NCBI RefSeq assembly: GCF_014638005.1
Contig: NZ_BMFG01000005.1
Span: 124,001 to 188,000, forward strand
From: Flavobacterium orientale
Lineage (GTDB): Bacteria; Bacteroidota; Bacteroidia; Flavobacteriales; Flavobacteriaceae
Direction of reading: 5' to 3'
Length of the DNA: 64,000 nucleotides
Below, piece by piece: positions 1 through 9,042 of this stretch. The notes under the pieces were generated by a model. It did no database searches, had not been told where the DNA came from, and saw only the letters and a program-made list of their open reading frames with translations. Numbering within the stretch: position 1 is the first letter of the stretch; each line of letters starts with the position of its first letter. Made by a program: the position numbers and the translations under genes.

Positions 1-1
1 C

Positions 2-628
2 ATACAAGAAAAAAACCGGTACCATGTGATTTTGGCTAACCCACCCTTTGGAGGAAAAGAACGACCGGAAGTACAACAAAACTTTGACATTAAAACAGGA
101 GAAACCGCTTTCTTGTTTATGCAACATTTTATAAAGAGTTTAAAAACCGGTGGTCGTGCGGCTATTGTTATCAAAAACACCGTGTTGAGCAATACCGATA
201 ATGCCTCGGTAGCGTTGCGTAAATTGTTACTGGAAGGTTCTAATTTACACACTATTTTAGATTTACCAGGTGGAACGTTTACCGGTGCAGGCGTTAAAAC
301 GGTAGTTTTGTTTTTTCAAAAAGGAGAACCAACGAAAAAAATTTGGTATTATCAGCTGAACCCGGGACGCAACATGGGCAAAACCAATCCGTTGAATGAT
401 AAGGATATGGAAACTTTTGTAGCATTACAAAAAACAAAGCCTGAAACCGAACAATCGTGGAATATAAAAGTTGCCGATATTGACGAAACTACTTTTGACC
501 TAAGCGTTAAAAACCCAAACACTCCTGAAGAGGCTGCTTTAAGAAGCCCAGAGGAAATACTAGACGAAATGGTATATCTTGACAAAGAAACCAAATCTAT
601 TTTGAATTCTATTAAAGAGCTAATATGA
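2..628 (+). CDS. hsdM: Type I restriction-modification DNA methyltransferase subunit M (5' truncated by window edge)
   Basis: C-terminal part of an N6-adenine methyltransferase, the M subunit of a type I restriction-modification complex, which methylates adenine in the site chosen by HsdS. The frame is open to the first bases of the window, so the true start lies upstream; the GTG at 26 is internal. The catalytic motif NPPFGG follows directly after VILA, and the segments LPGGTFTGAG and TVVLFFQKG are typical of the methyltransferase fold's second half. About 208 residues are visible of a family usually near 500. The stop overlaps the next start (ATGA at 625-628), indicating translational coupling with hsdS. 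Identity is well supported by motif and context. Confidence 0.93.
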   Translation: MQEKNRYHVILANPPFGGKERPEVQQNFDIKTGETAFLFMQHFIKSLKTGGRAAIVIKNTVLSNTDNASVALRKLLLEGSNLHTILDLPGGTFTGAGVKTVVLFFQKGEPTKKIWYYQLNPGRNMGKTNPLNDKDMETFVALQKTKPETEQSWNIKVADIDETTFDLSVKNPNTPEEAALRSPEEILDEMVYLDKETKSILNSIKELI

Positions 629-1872
629 AAGAAGGTTGGGAATATAAAAAGTTAGGTGATTTAACAGAAGTAATTACTAAAGGAACTACACCTACCTCGG
701 TTGGATTTAATTTTGAAGATGAAGGTGTCAATTTTGTAAAAATAGAATCTATTACATCTAATGGTAATTTCATAGTTAATAAATTCGCTCATATTTCTAG
801 CAAAGCAAACGAAGCATTGAAAAGGTCTCAACTTAAAGAAGGTGATATTTTATTTTCAATAGCTGGTGCACTTGGTAGAACTGCAATTGTATCTAAAGAT
901 ATATTACCTGCAAATACAAATCAAGCACTATCAATTATAAGACTTAAAGTTGATGAAAATGTATTAATAGAATATATATTTTTAGCTTTAACTTCTGGAT
1001 ATGCTTTAGAGCAAATTGAAAAGTTTAAAGGAGGTGTTGCTCAGCAAAATTTATCATTAGAACAGATGAAAAGTTTTCAAATCCCAATCCCACCACTACA
1101 AGAACAAAAACAAATCGTAGCAATTCTAGACCAAGCCTTTGAAGCCATAGACCAAGCCAAAACCAATATTGAAAAAAACATAGCAAACGCAAAAGAGTTG
1201 TTTCAATCTAAATTGAATGATATTTTTAGTCAGAAAGGTGATGGTCGGGAGGAGAAGAAACTTGAGGAAATATCTAATATTATAAACGGTTATAGTTTCA
1301 AGAGTAACGATTTTTCGGATGATAACGAAATTAAGTCTATTAAAATTACAAACGTTGGAATTATGGAATTTGTTGAGGATATTTCAAATAATTTACCATC
1401 TTCATTTGCCAATGATTATTCAAAAGTTAAAGTTCATGAAGGAGATTTAGTTTTAGCTTTAACACGTACTATTATTTCTGGAGGACTAAAAGTTGCTCGA
1501 GTTCCTAAAAGTTATCATCATGCTTTATTAAATCAACGAGTTGCAGCTATAGTACCTAATGTTGAAAAAGTGGATAGTGATTATTTATATTATTATTTCA
1601 GTTCAAATATTGTGTATAATTATGTTCTAGACAATGTAAATACTCTAATGCAACCTAATTTGTCCATTGAAGATTTAAAAAGAATGATTGTACCTATTAC
1701 CTCAATAAAAGGTCAAAAAACAATTAGTACTCAAATTAAGAATTTATCAGAAAATACCAATTCTTTGATTAATAACTATGGAATAAAATTAAAAGATTTA
1801 GAAGACCTAAAAAAATCGATACTCCAAAAAGCGTTTGCAGGAGAGTTGACAAATAAAGAAGTGGAGGTATGA
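625..1872 (+). CDS. hsdS: Type I restriction-modification specificity subunit S
   Basis: DNA-recognition subunit of the type I complex. The 415 residues show the usual two-fold layout: a first target recognition domain (about residues 1-150), a central conserved helix beginning with PPLQEQKQIV (about 155-200) that spaces the two domains, a second recognition domain (about 205-385) and a distal conserved helix ending LQKAFAGELT near the C-terminus. The two recognition domains read differently, so a bipartite asymmetric target is expected. It overlaps hsdM upstream and the following small ORF downstream, both by ATGA. HsdS also sets the specificity of methylation. The recognition sequence cannot be read from the gene. 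Confidence 0.93.
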   Translation: MKEGWEYKKLGDLTEVITKGTTPTSVGFNFEDEGVNFVKIESITSNGNFIVNKFAHISSKANEALKRSQLKEGDILFSIAGALGRTAIVSKDILPANTNQALSIIRLKVDENVLIEYIFLALTSGYALEQIEKFKGGVAQQNLSLEQMKSFQIPIPPLQEQKQIVAILDQAFEAIDQAKTNIEKNIANAKELFQSKLNDIFSQKGDGREEKKLEEISNIINGYSFKSNDFSDDNEIKSIKITNVGIMEFVEDISNNLPSSFANDYSKVKVHEGDLVLALTRTIISGGLKVARVPKSYHHALLNQRVAAIVPNVEKVDSDYLYYYFSSNIVYNYVLDNVNTLMQPNLSIEDLKRMIVPITSIKGQKTISTQIKNLSENTNSLINNYGIKLKDLEDLKKSILQKAFAGELTNKEVEV

Positions 1873-2207
1873 CTTGGACAGAAGCTAGAAAAAAAATAGA
1901 AACCTCTCTAAAAGTAAATAACGATTCAATTGATAAAAAATCAATATTTAGAAATGTTAGAGCCGCAAATGATAAAGGTTTCTCAATAGGTAAAGGACAA
2001 AACCAAGCTGTTTCTATTCCATGGACAATGCTTGAAACTATTTTTATTTCTTCTAAAAGAAAAGGGTATTATGACAACTCTGTTTTTAAAGAAAAATTTG
2101 AAGATAAATTAAAAAGCACAAGTTGTTATGTTCGTATTGTTGGAAACATCTTTTGTGTTGCAGGCATTATGAAAATTGAAGGAAATAAGTTTATATTTAT
2201 AAATTAA
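1869..2207 (+). CDS. Small protein of unknown function inside the type I RM operon
   Basis: A 112-residue soluble protein encoded between hsdS and hsdR. Its ATG overlaps the hsdS stop (ATGA) and its stop lies about 10 bases before the hsdR start, so it is almost certainly co-transcribed and translationally coupled. No signal peptide, membrane segment or catalytic motif is visible. The arrangement of a basic N-terminus, a central stretch SIPWTMLETIF and a C-terminal segment with two cysteines (SCYVRIVGNIFCVAG) suggests a compact alpha/beta domain, possibly nucleic-acid binding. I do not recognise the family with confidence. Its position suggests an accessory or regulatory role in the RM system, which is inference. 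Confidence 0.75.
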   Translation: MTWTEARKKIETSLKVNNDSIDKKSIFRNVRAANDKGFSIGKGQNQAVSIPWTMLETIFISSKRKGYYDNSVFKEKFEDKLKSTSCYVRIVGNIFCVAGIMKIEGNKFIFIN

Positions 2208-2217
2208 AACATTGTTA

Positions 2218-4677
2218 ATGAACGAAGCACAAACCAAACACGATTTAATTACACCCGCTTTGCAAGCTGCAGGTTGGGGCATTGTGGAAGGCAGTCGTTT
2301 GCGTTTGGAGTTTCCCATAACCAAAGGTCGCTTAATTGGGCAAGGCCGGAGAGCCACACCCCTTTTTGCAGACTACGTTTTAGAATATAAAAACAGAAGA
2401 ATTGGTATTGTAGAAGCCAAAAAAAGAGATGATTATTATACTGCTGGTGTCGGTCAAGCCAAAGATTATGCCGAGCGTTTAAACATTCGCTACAGCTATG
2501 CTACCAATGGGTTACAAATCTACGAGATAGATATGGACGAAGCCGCAGAAGGCGAAGTTCCAAAATACCCAACCCCCGACGAGCTTTGGGAAATGACCTA
2601 CCCTACTCCAAAAGAGGAGTATAAAATAGAAATCGCCAATTGGAAGGAACGTTTGTTCGCTGTTCAATTTGAAGACCGAGGTGGCACATGGCAACCAAGG
2701 TATTACCAACAAAATGCCATTGCCAAAGTGTTAGAAGGCATCGCTGAAAAGAAAAACCGAATGTTGCTCACCTTAGCCACAGGAACAGGAAAAACAGCCA
2801 TTGCTTTTCAGATTGCTTGGAAACTATTTCATGCCAAATGGAATTTAAAACGTGATGCCAGTAGAAGTCCAAGAATATTATTTTTAGCCGATAGAAACAT
2901 ATTAGCCGACCAAGCTTTTAATGCTTTCAATGCCTTTGATGTAATTGATGAAAACATCAAAGTACGCATCAGTCCAAAAGAAATAAAAAAGAAAGGACAA
3001 GTTCCTACCAATGGAAGTATCTTCTTTACCATATTTCAAACCTTTATGACTAGCAAACAAAAGGAAGATACCGTAGAAGAAGAAAATGACCGTGATTATA
3101 TGATTGCCGCTGAACCGATGGAAGTATATGGTAGTTCTGAATTTAATTTCGGGCAATATCCAGCTGATTTCTTTGATTTAATTATTATTGACGAATGTCA
3201 CCGCGGTGGAGCCAATGACGAAAGTTCGTGGCGAGCTATTATGGAGTATTTTTCTCCTGCGGTGCAATTGGGTTTAACGGCAACGCCAAAACGTGATGTG
3301 AATGCAGATACGTATAAATATTTTGGTGATCCCATCTATACCTATGCTTTAAAAGATGGTATTAATGATGGATTCCTTACGCCATTTAAAGTAAAAGAGA
3401 TCCAAACCAATTATGATGAATATACCGTTACAGCAGATGATATTATTATAGAGGGTGAAGCCAAAGTGGGTGACACTTTTACCTATCGTGATTATGGTAG
3501 AAAAATCATCATTCAACAAATAGAAGAATACCGTGTTAAGAAATTCTTGGAGTTGATTAATCAAAATCAAAAGACGTTGGTTTTTTGTGCTACGCAAAAA
3601 CATGCGGCATTAATTCGTGATTTAATTAATCAGTTTTCGACAAGCAGAAACATTAATTACTGTCATCGTGTAACGGCTGATGATGGAAAAATGGGTGAAC
3701 AACATTTAAGAGATTTTCAGGATAATGAAAAGAGCATTCCAACGGTATTAACGACTTCACAAAAATTAAGCACTGGTGTAGATGCACCTGAAATTAGAAA
3801 TATCGTTTTGTTGCGTCCTGTGGATTCAATGGTTGAATTTAAACAGATTGTAGGTCGAGGTACGAGATTATTTGATGGTAAAGATTATTTTACGCTGTTT
3901 GATTTTGTGCATGCACACGAACATTTTAAAGACCCCGCTTGGGATGGAGAACCATTGGAGCCAGAACCACCAACAGGCGGTGGAACACCAAGAGTTTGCA
4001 AAGTGTGTCAAGTTAAACCCTGTGTTTGCGAAAAAGAGGAAGAAAAAGAATGTGACGAATGCCATAATATTCCTTGTGTTTGCGATATTCCTGAAAGCAA
4101 AATAATACGAGTTAAACTATCTGACAATAAAGAAAGAGAAATAGATTCTACGGTAAAAACTTCTTTTTGGAGTCCAACCGGTACTCCTATTTCATCTATT
4201 GAATTCATACAACAATTGTTTGGCGATTTGCCTAGTTTCTTCGCTAATGAAGAAGAATTGCGTAAACTGTGGAGTTTGCCAAGCACTAGAAAAAAATTAC
4301 TCACTGAATTAAGTGAAAAAGGCTATACCAATGAACAATTGGAAGATTTACGACTGTTAATTCATGGAGAAGATAGTGACTTATTTGATGTGCTAAATTA
4401 TATCGCGTATAGCAAAGACTTAGTACCTAGATTTGAAAGAGCTACTAGAGCAAAAGTACAGTTAGGAGATTACAATGCTAAACAACAAGAGTTTTTAAAC
4501 TTTGTATTAGAACAATACGTAAAAGAAGGTGTTAATGAATTGGATGATTTAAAATTGTCGCCTTTATTAGTTTTAAAATACAAAGCCATTGCCGATGCCA
4601 AAAAAGAACTTGGAGAAATAAAAAGTATTAGAGATGTTTTTATTGGGTTTCAGCAATACTTATATAAAACATCCTAA
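2218..4677 (+). CDS. hsdR: Type I restriction endonuclease subunit R
   Basis: Motor and nuclease subunit of the type I system: it translocates DNA with ATP and cleaves away from the target. From the ATG at 2218 (preferred over a TTG two codons earlier) the order is: an N-terminal PD-(D/E)XK nuclease with D52 and the E66-A-K68 pair; a superfamily 2 helicase core with Walker A TGTGKT (188-193) and DECH box (325-328); the second RecA domain with the VGRGTR motif; a cysteine-rich stretch (about 594-622) with two CxxCxxxPCVC-type clusters that probably bind zinc; and a C-terminal helical region that would dock on the methylase. About 819 residues, normal for the EcoEI-like branch. Complete and apparently intact. 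Confidence 0.94.
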   Translation: MNEAQTKHDLITPALQAAGWGIVEGSRLRLEFPITKGRLIGQGRRATPLFADYVLEYKNRRIGIVEAKKRDDYYTAGVGQAKDYAERLNIRYSYATNGLQIYEIDMDEAAEGEVPKYPTPDELWEMTYPTPKEEYKIEIANWKERLFAVQFEDRGGTWQPRYYQQNAIAKVLEGIAEKKNRMLLTLATGTGKTAIAFQIAWKLFHAKWNLKRDASRSPRILFLADRNILADQAFNAFNAFDVIDENIKVRISPKEIKKKGQVPTNGSIFFTIFQTFMTSKQKEDTVEEENDRDYMIAAEPMEVYGSSEFNFGQYPADFFDLIIIDECHRGGANDESSWRAIMEYFSPAVQLGLTATPKRDVNADTYKYFGDPIYTYALKDGINDGFLTPFKVKEIQTNYDEYTVTADDIIIEGEAKVGDTFTYRDYGRKIIIQQIEEYRVKKFLELINQNQKTLVFCATQKHAALIRDLINQFSTSRNINYCHRVTADDGKMGEQHLRDFQDNEKSIPTVLTTSQKLSTGVDAPEIRNIVLLRPVDSMVEFKQIVGRGTRLFDGKDYFTLFDFVHAHEHFKDPAWDGEPLEPEPPTGGGTPRVCKVCQVKPCVCEKEEEKECDECHNIPCVCDIPESKIIRVKLSDNKEREIDSTVKTSFWSPTGTPISSIEFIQQLFGDLPSFFANEEELRKLWSLPSTRKKLLTELSEKGYTNEQLEDLRLLIHGEDSDLFDVLNYIAYSKDLVPRFERATRAKVQLGDYNAKQQEFLNFVLEQYVKEGVNELDDLKLSPLLVLKYKAIADAKKELGEIKSIRDVFIGFQQYLYKTS

Positions 4678-4694
4678 AGTAAAATATCTATATT

Positions 4695-4958
4695 ATGGCA
4701 GTAATCGTAAGAACAAGAAAAATTAGACCATCTACAAGAAAATCAACCTCTGTAAATTATCGGGTAGAAATATCGAAGGTTGGAAAAGATGATACTTTAG
4801 AAGTTGAAGTATCTCATGAAAGTAATTCTTTTTTGAGAACATACTATTTTCATGGAAAAGATATCGCTAATAAAAATAATATTAGTTTCAAAGTAATACA
4901 AGAAGTTCCAGAAATTGAAATATTATGGAGTGGAGCTAGTCCATTTAAGGTGGAATAA
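4695..4958 (+). CDS. Small hypothetical protein after hsdR
   Basis: An 87-residue protein beginning 17 bases after the hsdR stop on the same strand, probably the last gene of the RM transcription unit. It starts with a very basic segment (RTRKIRPSTRKS) and continues with alternating hydrophobic residues suggestive of beta-strands. No signal peptide or known motif is visible, and I do not recognise it. The codon use is AT-rich like the genes that follow rather than like hsdR, so it may have arrived separately. Coding status is supported by spacing, a clean ATG and an uninterrupted frame, not by homology. Confidence 0.55.
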   Translation: MAVIVRTRKIRPSTRKSTSVNYRVEISKVGKDDTLEVEVSHESNSFLRTYYFHGKDIANKNNISFKVIQEVPEIEILWSGASPFKVE

Positions 4959-4980
4959 GACTTCTACTTAAGTATTTTAG

Positions 4981-5109
4981 GTAGTGTTCAGGGCGGAGAG
5001 TTTCTCTGACCTCCCAAATTATATTTATGATTTGTTGTTGAGTAGGATTAATGTGAGTGTGCAGACGGATGAGGTTGTTGAGGGGCTGCCGAGGGTGAGG
5101 TTTGAGTGA
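4981..5109 (+). pseudogene. Possible C-terminal gene relic
   Basis: An open frame of 42 codons without a start codon, ending in TGA at 5107-5109. It is richer in G than the surrounding DNA and reads like the end of a soluble protein (DLLLSRINVSVQTDEVVEG). It may be the remnant of a lost gene between the RM operon and the next block. It is too short to identify, and chance openness cannot be ruled out. The rest of 4959-5149 shows no further feature. Confidence 0.25.
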
Positions 5110-5149
5110 TTAAATCACTAATTACAAGTAACTAATAAATTTATATAGT

Positions 5150-6277
5150 ATGAAAAATTGTATTACACTTTTGTTAATTGTAATTAGTTATTGCAGTTAT
5201 GGACAGACGTATGAAACTTTAAAAAATGTTAAACTACCTGACAATATAATACTCACTAAAAAAGTAACTGTTCCATGTTCACAACCTGTAAACAAAGGTG
5301 ACAAGGTTGTTAGTGAAACAGAATATAAACATACTGTAGATGGTAAAACAACAACTAAAACTATAATCAAAGAAGATGTAATTTCTACTGATGGAGAAAC
5401 TACTGACGTTGACAAAGAAATTAAAGTAAAAGTAAAATCAATTAAAGATGGAAAAGCAAATATTTATGTAGATGAAAAAGATAATTCGATCATCCATGTT
5501 AATTATTGGCTAAATCCAACAAATAAGCTTTTAAAGAATACGGAAATTGAATATATTATTAGAAGTTACGATTGTGAAGGAGTACTAAAAGAAAAGAAAA
5601 TAAAAGCTAAACTTGAAACTGATAAAAATTTCTTATTGAAAAAATATATAAAATTAGATAATGAAGATTTTACGAAACACAGCGATACAATAATTAAGGT
5701 TTTTAAAAGCGATGCAACTACAGTAGATTATTACTTAGTAAATACATATGACAGAAAAGTAGATTATACATTTCAGTTAGCTAATCGTAAAACAATAGCA
5801 GTAAAATATACCTCAGTAGTTTTGGGGGCAATTACAATACCAATAAAATACAGACCTGGACAAGAAAAAAATGATATCAAGGTAAAGGAAGATTTTTCTG
5901 CTGATTTCAATGCTGGAATTTTTGCTGGGTGGACAGTTGGAAAGCAAAAAGTAAATTACCAAAGAGGAGTTGGATTCAAAGATAACGTGAGTTTTTGGTC
6001 GGCTACAATTGGTCCATTTTTTAGTATAGGTACAACTTCATTAAACAAAAACAACACAACGATTGGAGATACACCTATTACAACTGAAGACACCCAAAAC
6101 ATAGGAACAGTCTCTACTGGCTTAGGATTGATTAAAAATGTATATAACTTTCAGTTCGGTGTTTTCTATGGTTGGGATATTGGAGTTGGCAGAGACTCTA
6201 ATGATTGGAACTATGATGGCAAACCATGGTGGGGTTTTGGTATTGGTTATAGTTTGACAGGATTTTGGAAGAAATAG
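5150..6277 (+). CDS. Secreted protein of unknown function, probable outer-membrane association
   Basis: A 375-residue protein with a clear Sec signal peptide (hydrophobic residues 4-14, probable cleavage after CSYG, before Q19). The N-terminal half is rich in Lys, Asp and Thr with strongly alternating residues; the C-terminal third (about 250-375) is rich in Gly and aromatics, has amphipathic strands and ends GYSLTGFWKK, resembling the end of a small beta-barrel. The family is not recognised. It sits inside a run of cytoplasmic defence genes, 20 bases before the AbiGi-like gene and on the same strand, which is unusual for an envelope protein. Whether it shares their transcript is unknown. Confidence 0.7.
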   Translation: MKNCITLLLIVISYCSYGQTYETLKNVKLPDNIILTKKVTVPCSQPVNKGDKVVSETEYKHTVDGKTTTKTIIKEDVISTDGETTDVDKEIKVKVKSIKDGKANIYVDEKDNSIIHVNYWLNPTNKLLKNTEIEYIIRSYDCEGVLKEKKIKAKLETDKNFLLKKYIKLDNEDFTKHSDTIIKVFKSDATTVDYYLVNTYDRKVDYTFQLANRKTIAVKYTSVVLGAITIPIKYRPGQEKNDIKVKEDFSADFNAGIFAGWTVGKQKVNYQRGVGFKDNVSFWSATIGPFFSIGTTSLNKNNTTIGDTPITTEDTQNIGTVSTGLGLIKNVYNFQFGVFYGWDIGVGRDSNDWNYDGKPWWGFGIGYSLTGFWKK

Positions 6278-6296
6278 AAATTAAATAAATACCCTA

Positions 6297-7151
6297 ATGG
6301 AAGTAAATTTAAGTTCAAATACTTTATTTCATTTTACTAACGAAAAAAAATATCTAATCAGTATTTTAAAAAATGGATTATATGTAAGATACAGCTTGGA
6401 GAATTATCAAAATTTGATCAACAATAAAGCCGAAATTGTTTTTCCAATGGCTTGTTTTTGTGATATACCGTTATCACATGTTAAGAATCACACAAAAACA
6501 TACGGAAGATATGCTATTGGTTTAACAAAAGAATGGGGTATGAAAAATAAAGTAAGTCCTGTTATTTACTCCTATCCTAATTCAGAAACAACAGAAATAC
6601 TGAATTATGTATTCGAAAATATTGAACGGTTTTTTGATATAGAGCTAGAAAAAATACAAAACGTAAAATTAAATAAAAGCACTGAAAAACTCATTGAACA
6701 TTATGATGAGAGAGACAGAGAATTTGGAAAGAAAATCAGTGGTGTTTATAATAACCTCAGCAATTTTATTAGATATATAAAACCCTACGAAGGTAAATTC
6801 TATAGAAATGGAAATTATCTTAAAAGTAATGTTAAGTTTTATGATGAAAGAGAGTGGAGATTCACTCCTACAAGAGATTTTCTTTCAAGTGTTGGTATAA
6901 AAGATAGTTATATTAAAGACTTATATATTGACCCAATAAAACGAAGAGCTTTAAATATAAAACTAGCAAAACACATAAAACTAAATTTCGAACCTAAAGA
7001 TATTCGTTTTATTATTGTTGAAAAGGATAAAGAAATTCCTGAAATGATAAATCAATTAGAAAAAATTTTTGGTAACAAATCCACTTCAAATGATTTAAAG
7101 CTATTGAGTACTAGATTGATTTCTATGGAACAAATATTGGAGGATTTGTGA
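6297..7151 (+). CDS. AbiGi-like abortive-infection protein
   Basis: A 284-residue protein resembling the putative abortive-infection (AbiGi) family. Visible features are the N-terminal FHFT (residues 11-14) followed by a helix and L..NGL, the conserved CFCDIPLS (53-60), YGRYAIGL (69-75) with KEWG just after, and DEREWRF (about 183-189). In this family the protein is described as the antitoxin partner of AbiG; a role in phage defence is known only at that level. Cytoplasmic, with no signal peptide or membrane segment. It lies 37 bases upstream of the first ATPase on the same strand, so it may be the first gene of the ATPase-HNH-ATPase block. Function inside that block is inference. Confidence 0.7.
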   Translation: MEVNLSSNTLFHFTNEKKYLISILKNGLYVRYSLENYQNLINNKAEIVFPMACFCDIPLSHVKNHTKTYGRYAIGLTKEWGMKNKVSPVIYSYPNSETTEILNYVFENIERFFDIELEKIQNVKLNKSTEKLIEHYDERDREFGKKISGVYNNLSNFIRYIKPYEGKFYRNGNYLKSNVKFYDEREWRFTPTRDFLSSVGIKDSYIKDLYIDPIKRRALNIKLAKHIKLNFEPKDIRFIIVEKDKEIPEMINQLEKIFGNKSTSNDLKLLSTRLISMEQILEDL

Positions 7152-7188
7152 TATTGACGATAAAATTTATTCTATTAAGTTAAAAGAT

Positions 7189-9042
7189 ATGAGAATTGCT
7201 GCTATTTATATTTATGAAGATTCTTTACCTTATGTGTTTGGTGAGAACCATAAAGGTCAAACTATAAATTTAGGTGGAGAATACTTATATGATGTTGGTG
7301 AAATACGGGGTAGAACTGTCATATTGAAAAAAGAAAAAAATAAAAATTTCATTAACGATTTTTGGAATAATAATATCATTCTAATTTCAGCAATTGTGGG
7401 TGCTAATGGAACAGGAAAATCAAAAATTTTAGAGTATATAAAAACAGGATGTGAACTAGTTATTGAAATTGGAAAGGCATCTAGAATACTTTGGTCAAAA
7501 GATGTAGGTCAATTTCTTTTTCACACACCTTATTTAACTGAAAATAATGAAGGACAAGACCAATCAAATGTATTTAACTTATCCAAACTTTCTCAAATGA
7601 CAAAAGATTCAGGTTCTGCAACTATGGATTTTAACGGTCATTGGGAATATCATACATCAGAAAGATTGAGAAGAATTTTAATTTTTTTAGAAAACGAAAA
7701 CTTTAAAAAAAGTTTTAATGATTTGAAAATCTCAACTTTTGATAAAGTTAAAATAAAATTTTTAAGAATTAAAGAAGATGATTGGAATACATCAAGAAAC
7801 TTTATTCCTTATTTTGAAGCTTTAATTAAGTTAAAAGAAAAGGAATGGAAAAAGACTGAAATAGAGTTGCAAAAAAAATTTAAAATAAAAAATAATGAAG
7901 ATTTAAAAAAAAATAATAGTTATAAAATTGCAAGTCAAAAATTACGATTAAGATTAACTATATTAGAAACTATAATTTTAAAAATTCATTCTATTCTAGA
8001 ACGAACCGGAAATAAATTTTTGGAAGAAGGCTTTATAAATGGTAATAACTTTCCTACTGACCCAGAATTTAATAAAATTGAATCTACTAAAGAAGCTTTT
8101 TTTTGGTTCATTAACAATGCATACTTAAAATTGAGAAGTAAAAAATATTTTTTGCCTGTAAAAGATATTGAAAACTTAGTAAATACGATATTGCCACTAG
8201 TCGATTTAGATAGTAAAATTGATAATTGGACTATTCTAACTGTAAATTTTGATAATGCAAAAAAAATTATTGAATCCTATCAAGCATTTTTAATTTCATT
8301 TAAAGACATCTTTACATATGATGAAAAAATATTCATTACATTTTACCCAGATAAAAATTTAAGTACAGGTGAAATGTCGTTTTATGAATTATTTTCTTCC
8401 TTGAACAATGCAAATTATCGCATAAAAAACAAATTGGATTCACAAGCTTATGAGAAAGTAATAGATCATAAAAATTATACATTTTTATTAGATGAGTCTG
8501 ATTTAGGTTTTCACCCATATTGGAAAAAAAAATATATAAAATTTTTATGTAATATTATTCCAAAAATATTTAATAGTAAAACCATACAAATAATAATTAC
8601 AACTCACGACCCTTTAACTTTATCAGATATTCCAAATAATAATATTGTTTACCTCAGAAAACAAAACTATAAATCAGAAGTATTAAATTTTGATAGCAAC
8701 GAAAGACCTAATAAAACATTTGGTGCAAATATAACAGATTTACTATCTGATAGTTTCTTTATTGAAGATGGTTTAATTGGAGAGTTTGCTAAAGATAAAA
8801 TTGAAAAAACCATTAATTGGATTAATACGGAGATAATAAAAAAAGAAAAATCTCAAAATAATTATGTAACCGATGAGAAAGAATACCAACATCATAAAAA
8901 AATCATATCAATCATTGATGAACATGTAATAAGATTAAAATTAGCGGAGATGCTAGAAGAATTAAAAGGAGTTAAAAAATTACAAGAAGAATTAATTGAT
9001 AAAGAGATAGAATATCTACAAAATAAAAAAAGAATGTTATGA
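7189..9042 (+). CDS. SMC/OLD-type AAA ATPase, PtuA-like (first of two)
   Basis: A 617-residue ABC/SMC-class ATPase. Walker A GANGTGKS is at 71-78, a Lys/Glu-rich helical (coiled-coil) middle spans about 150-330, the signature LSTGEMS begins near 391, Walker B ends in LLDESD near 432-437, and the H-loop TTHDPL lies near 471. The C-terminal part carries FGANITDLLSDSFF and IGEFAKDKI, shared with the second ATPase downstream. Such ATPases paired with an HNH nuclease are the PtuA component of Septu defence. The stop overlaps the HNH start by ATGA (9039-9042), so the two are coupled. All ATPase residues are present. The Septu assignment comes from motif plus neighbour, not from a search. Confidence 0.85.
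   Translation: MRIAAIYIYEDSLPYVFGENHKGQTINLGGEYLYDVGEIRGRTVILKKEKNKNFINDFWNNNIILISAIVGANGTGKSKILEYIKTGCELVIEIGKASRILWSKDVGQFLFHTPYLTENNEGQDQSNVFNLSKLSQMTKDSGSATMDFNGHWEYHTSERLRRILIFLENENFKKSFNDLKISTFDKVKIKFLRIKEDDWNTSRNFIPYFEALIKLKEKEWKKTEIELQKKFKIKNNEDLKKNNSYKIASQKLRLRLTILETIILKIHSILERTGNKFLEEGFINGNNFPTDPEFNKIESTKEAFFWFINNAYLKLRSKKYFLPVKDIENLVNTILPLVDLDSKIDNWTILTVNFDNAKKIIESYQAFLISFKDIFTYDEKIFITFYPDKNLSTGEMSFYELFSSLNNANYRIKNKLDSQAYEKVIDHKNYTFLLDESDLGFHPYWKKKYIKFLCNIIPKIFNSKTIQIIITTHDPLTLSDIPNNNIVYLRKQNYKSEVLNFDSNERPNKTFGANITDLLSDSFFIEDGLIGEFAKDKIEKTINWINTEIIKKEKSQNNYVTDEKEYQHHKKIISIIDEHVIRLKLAEMLEELKGVKKLQEELIDKEIEYLQNKKRML

Noticed and set aside
5150-6277. Secreted protein as a core part of the ATPase-HNH system
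   Set aside because: No sequence evidence links it to the block beyond adjacency; kept as a separate observation.
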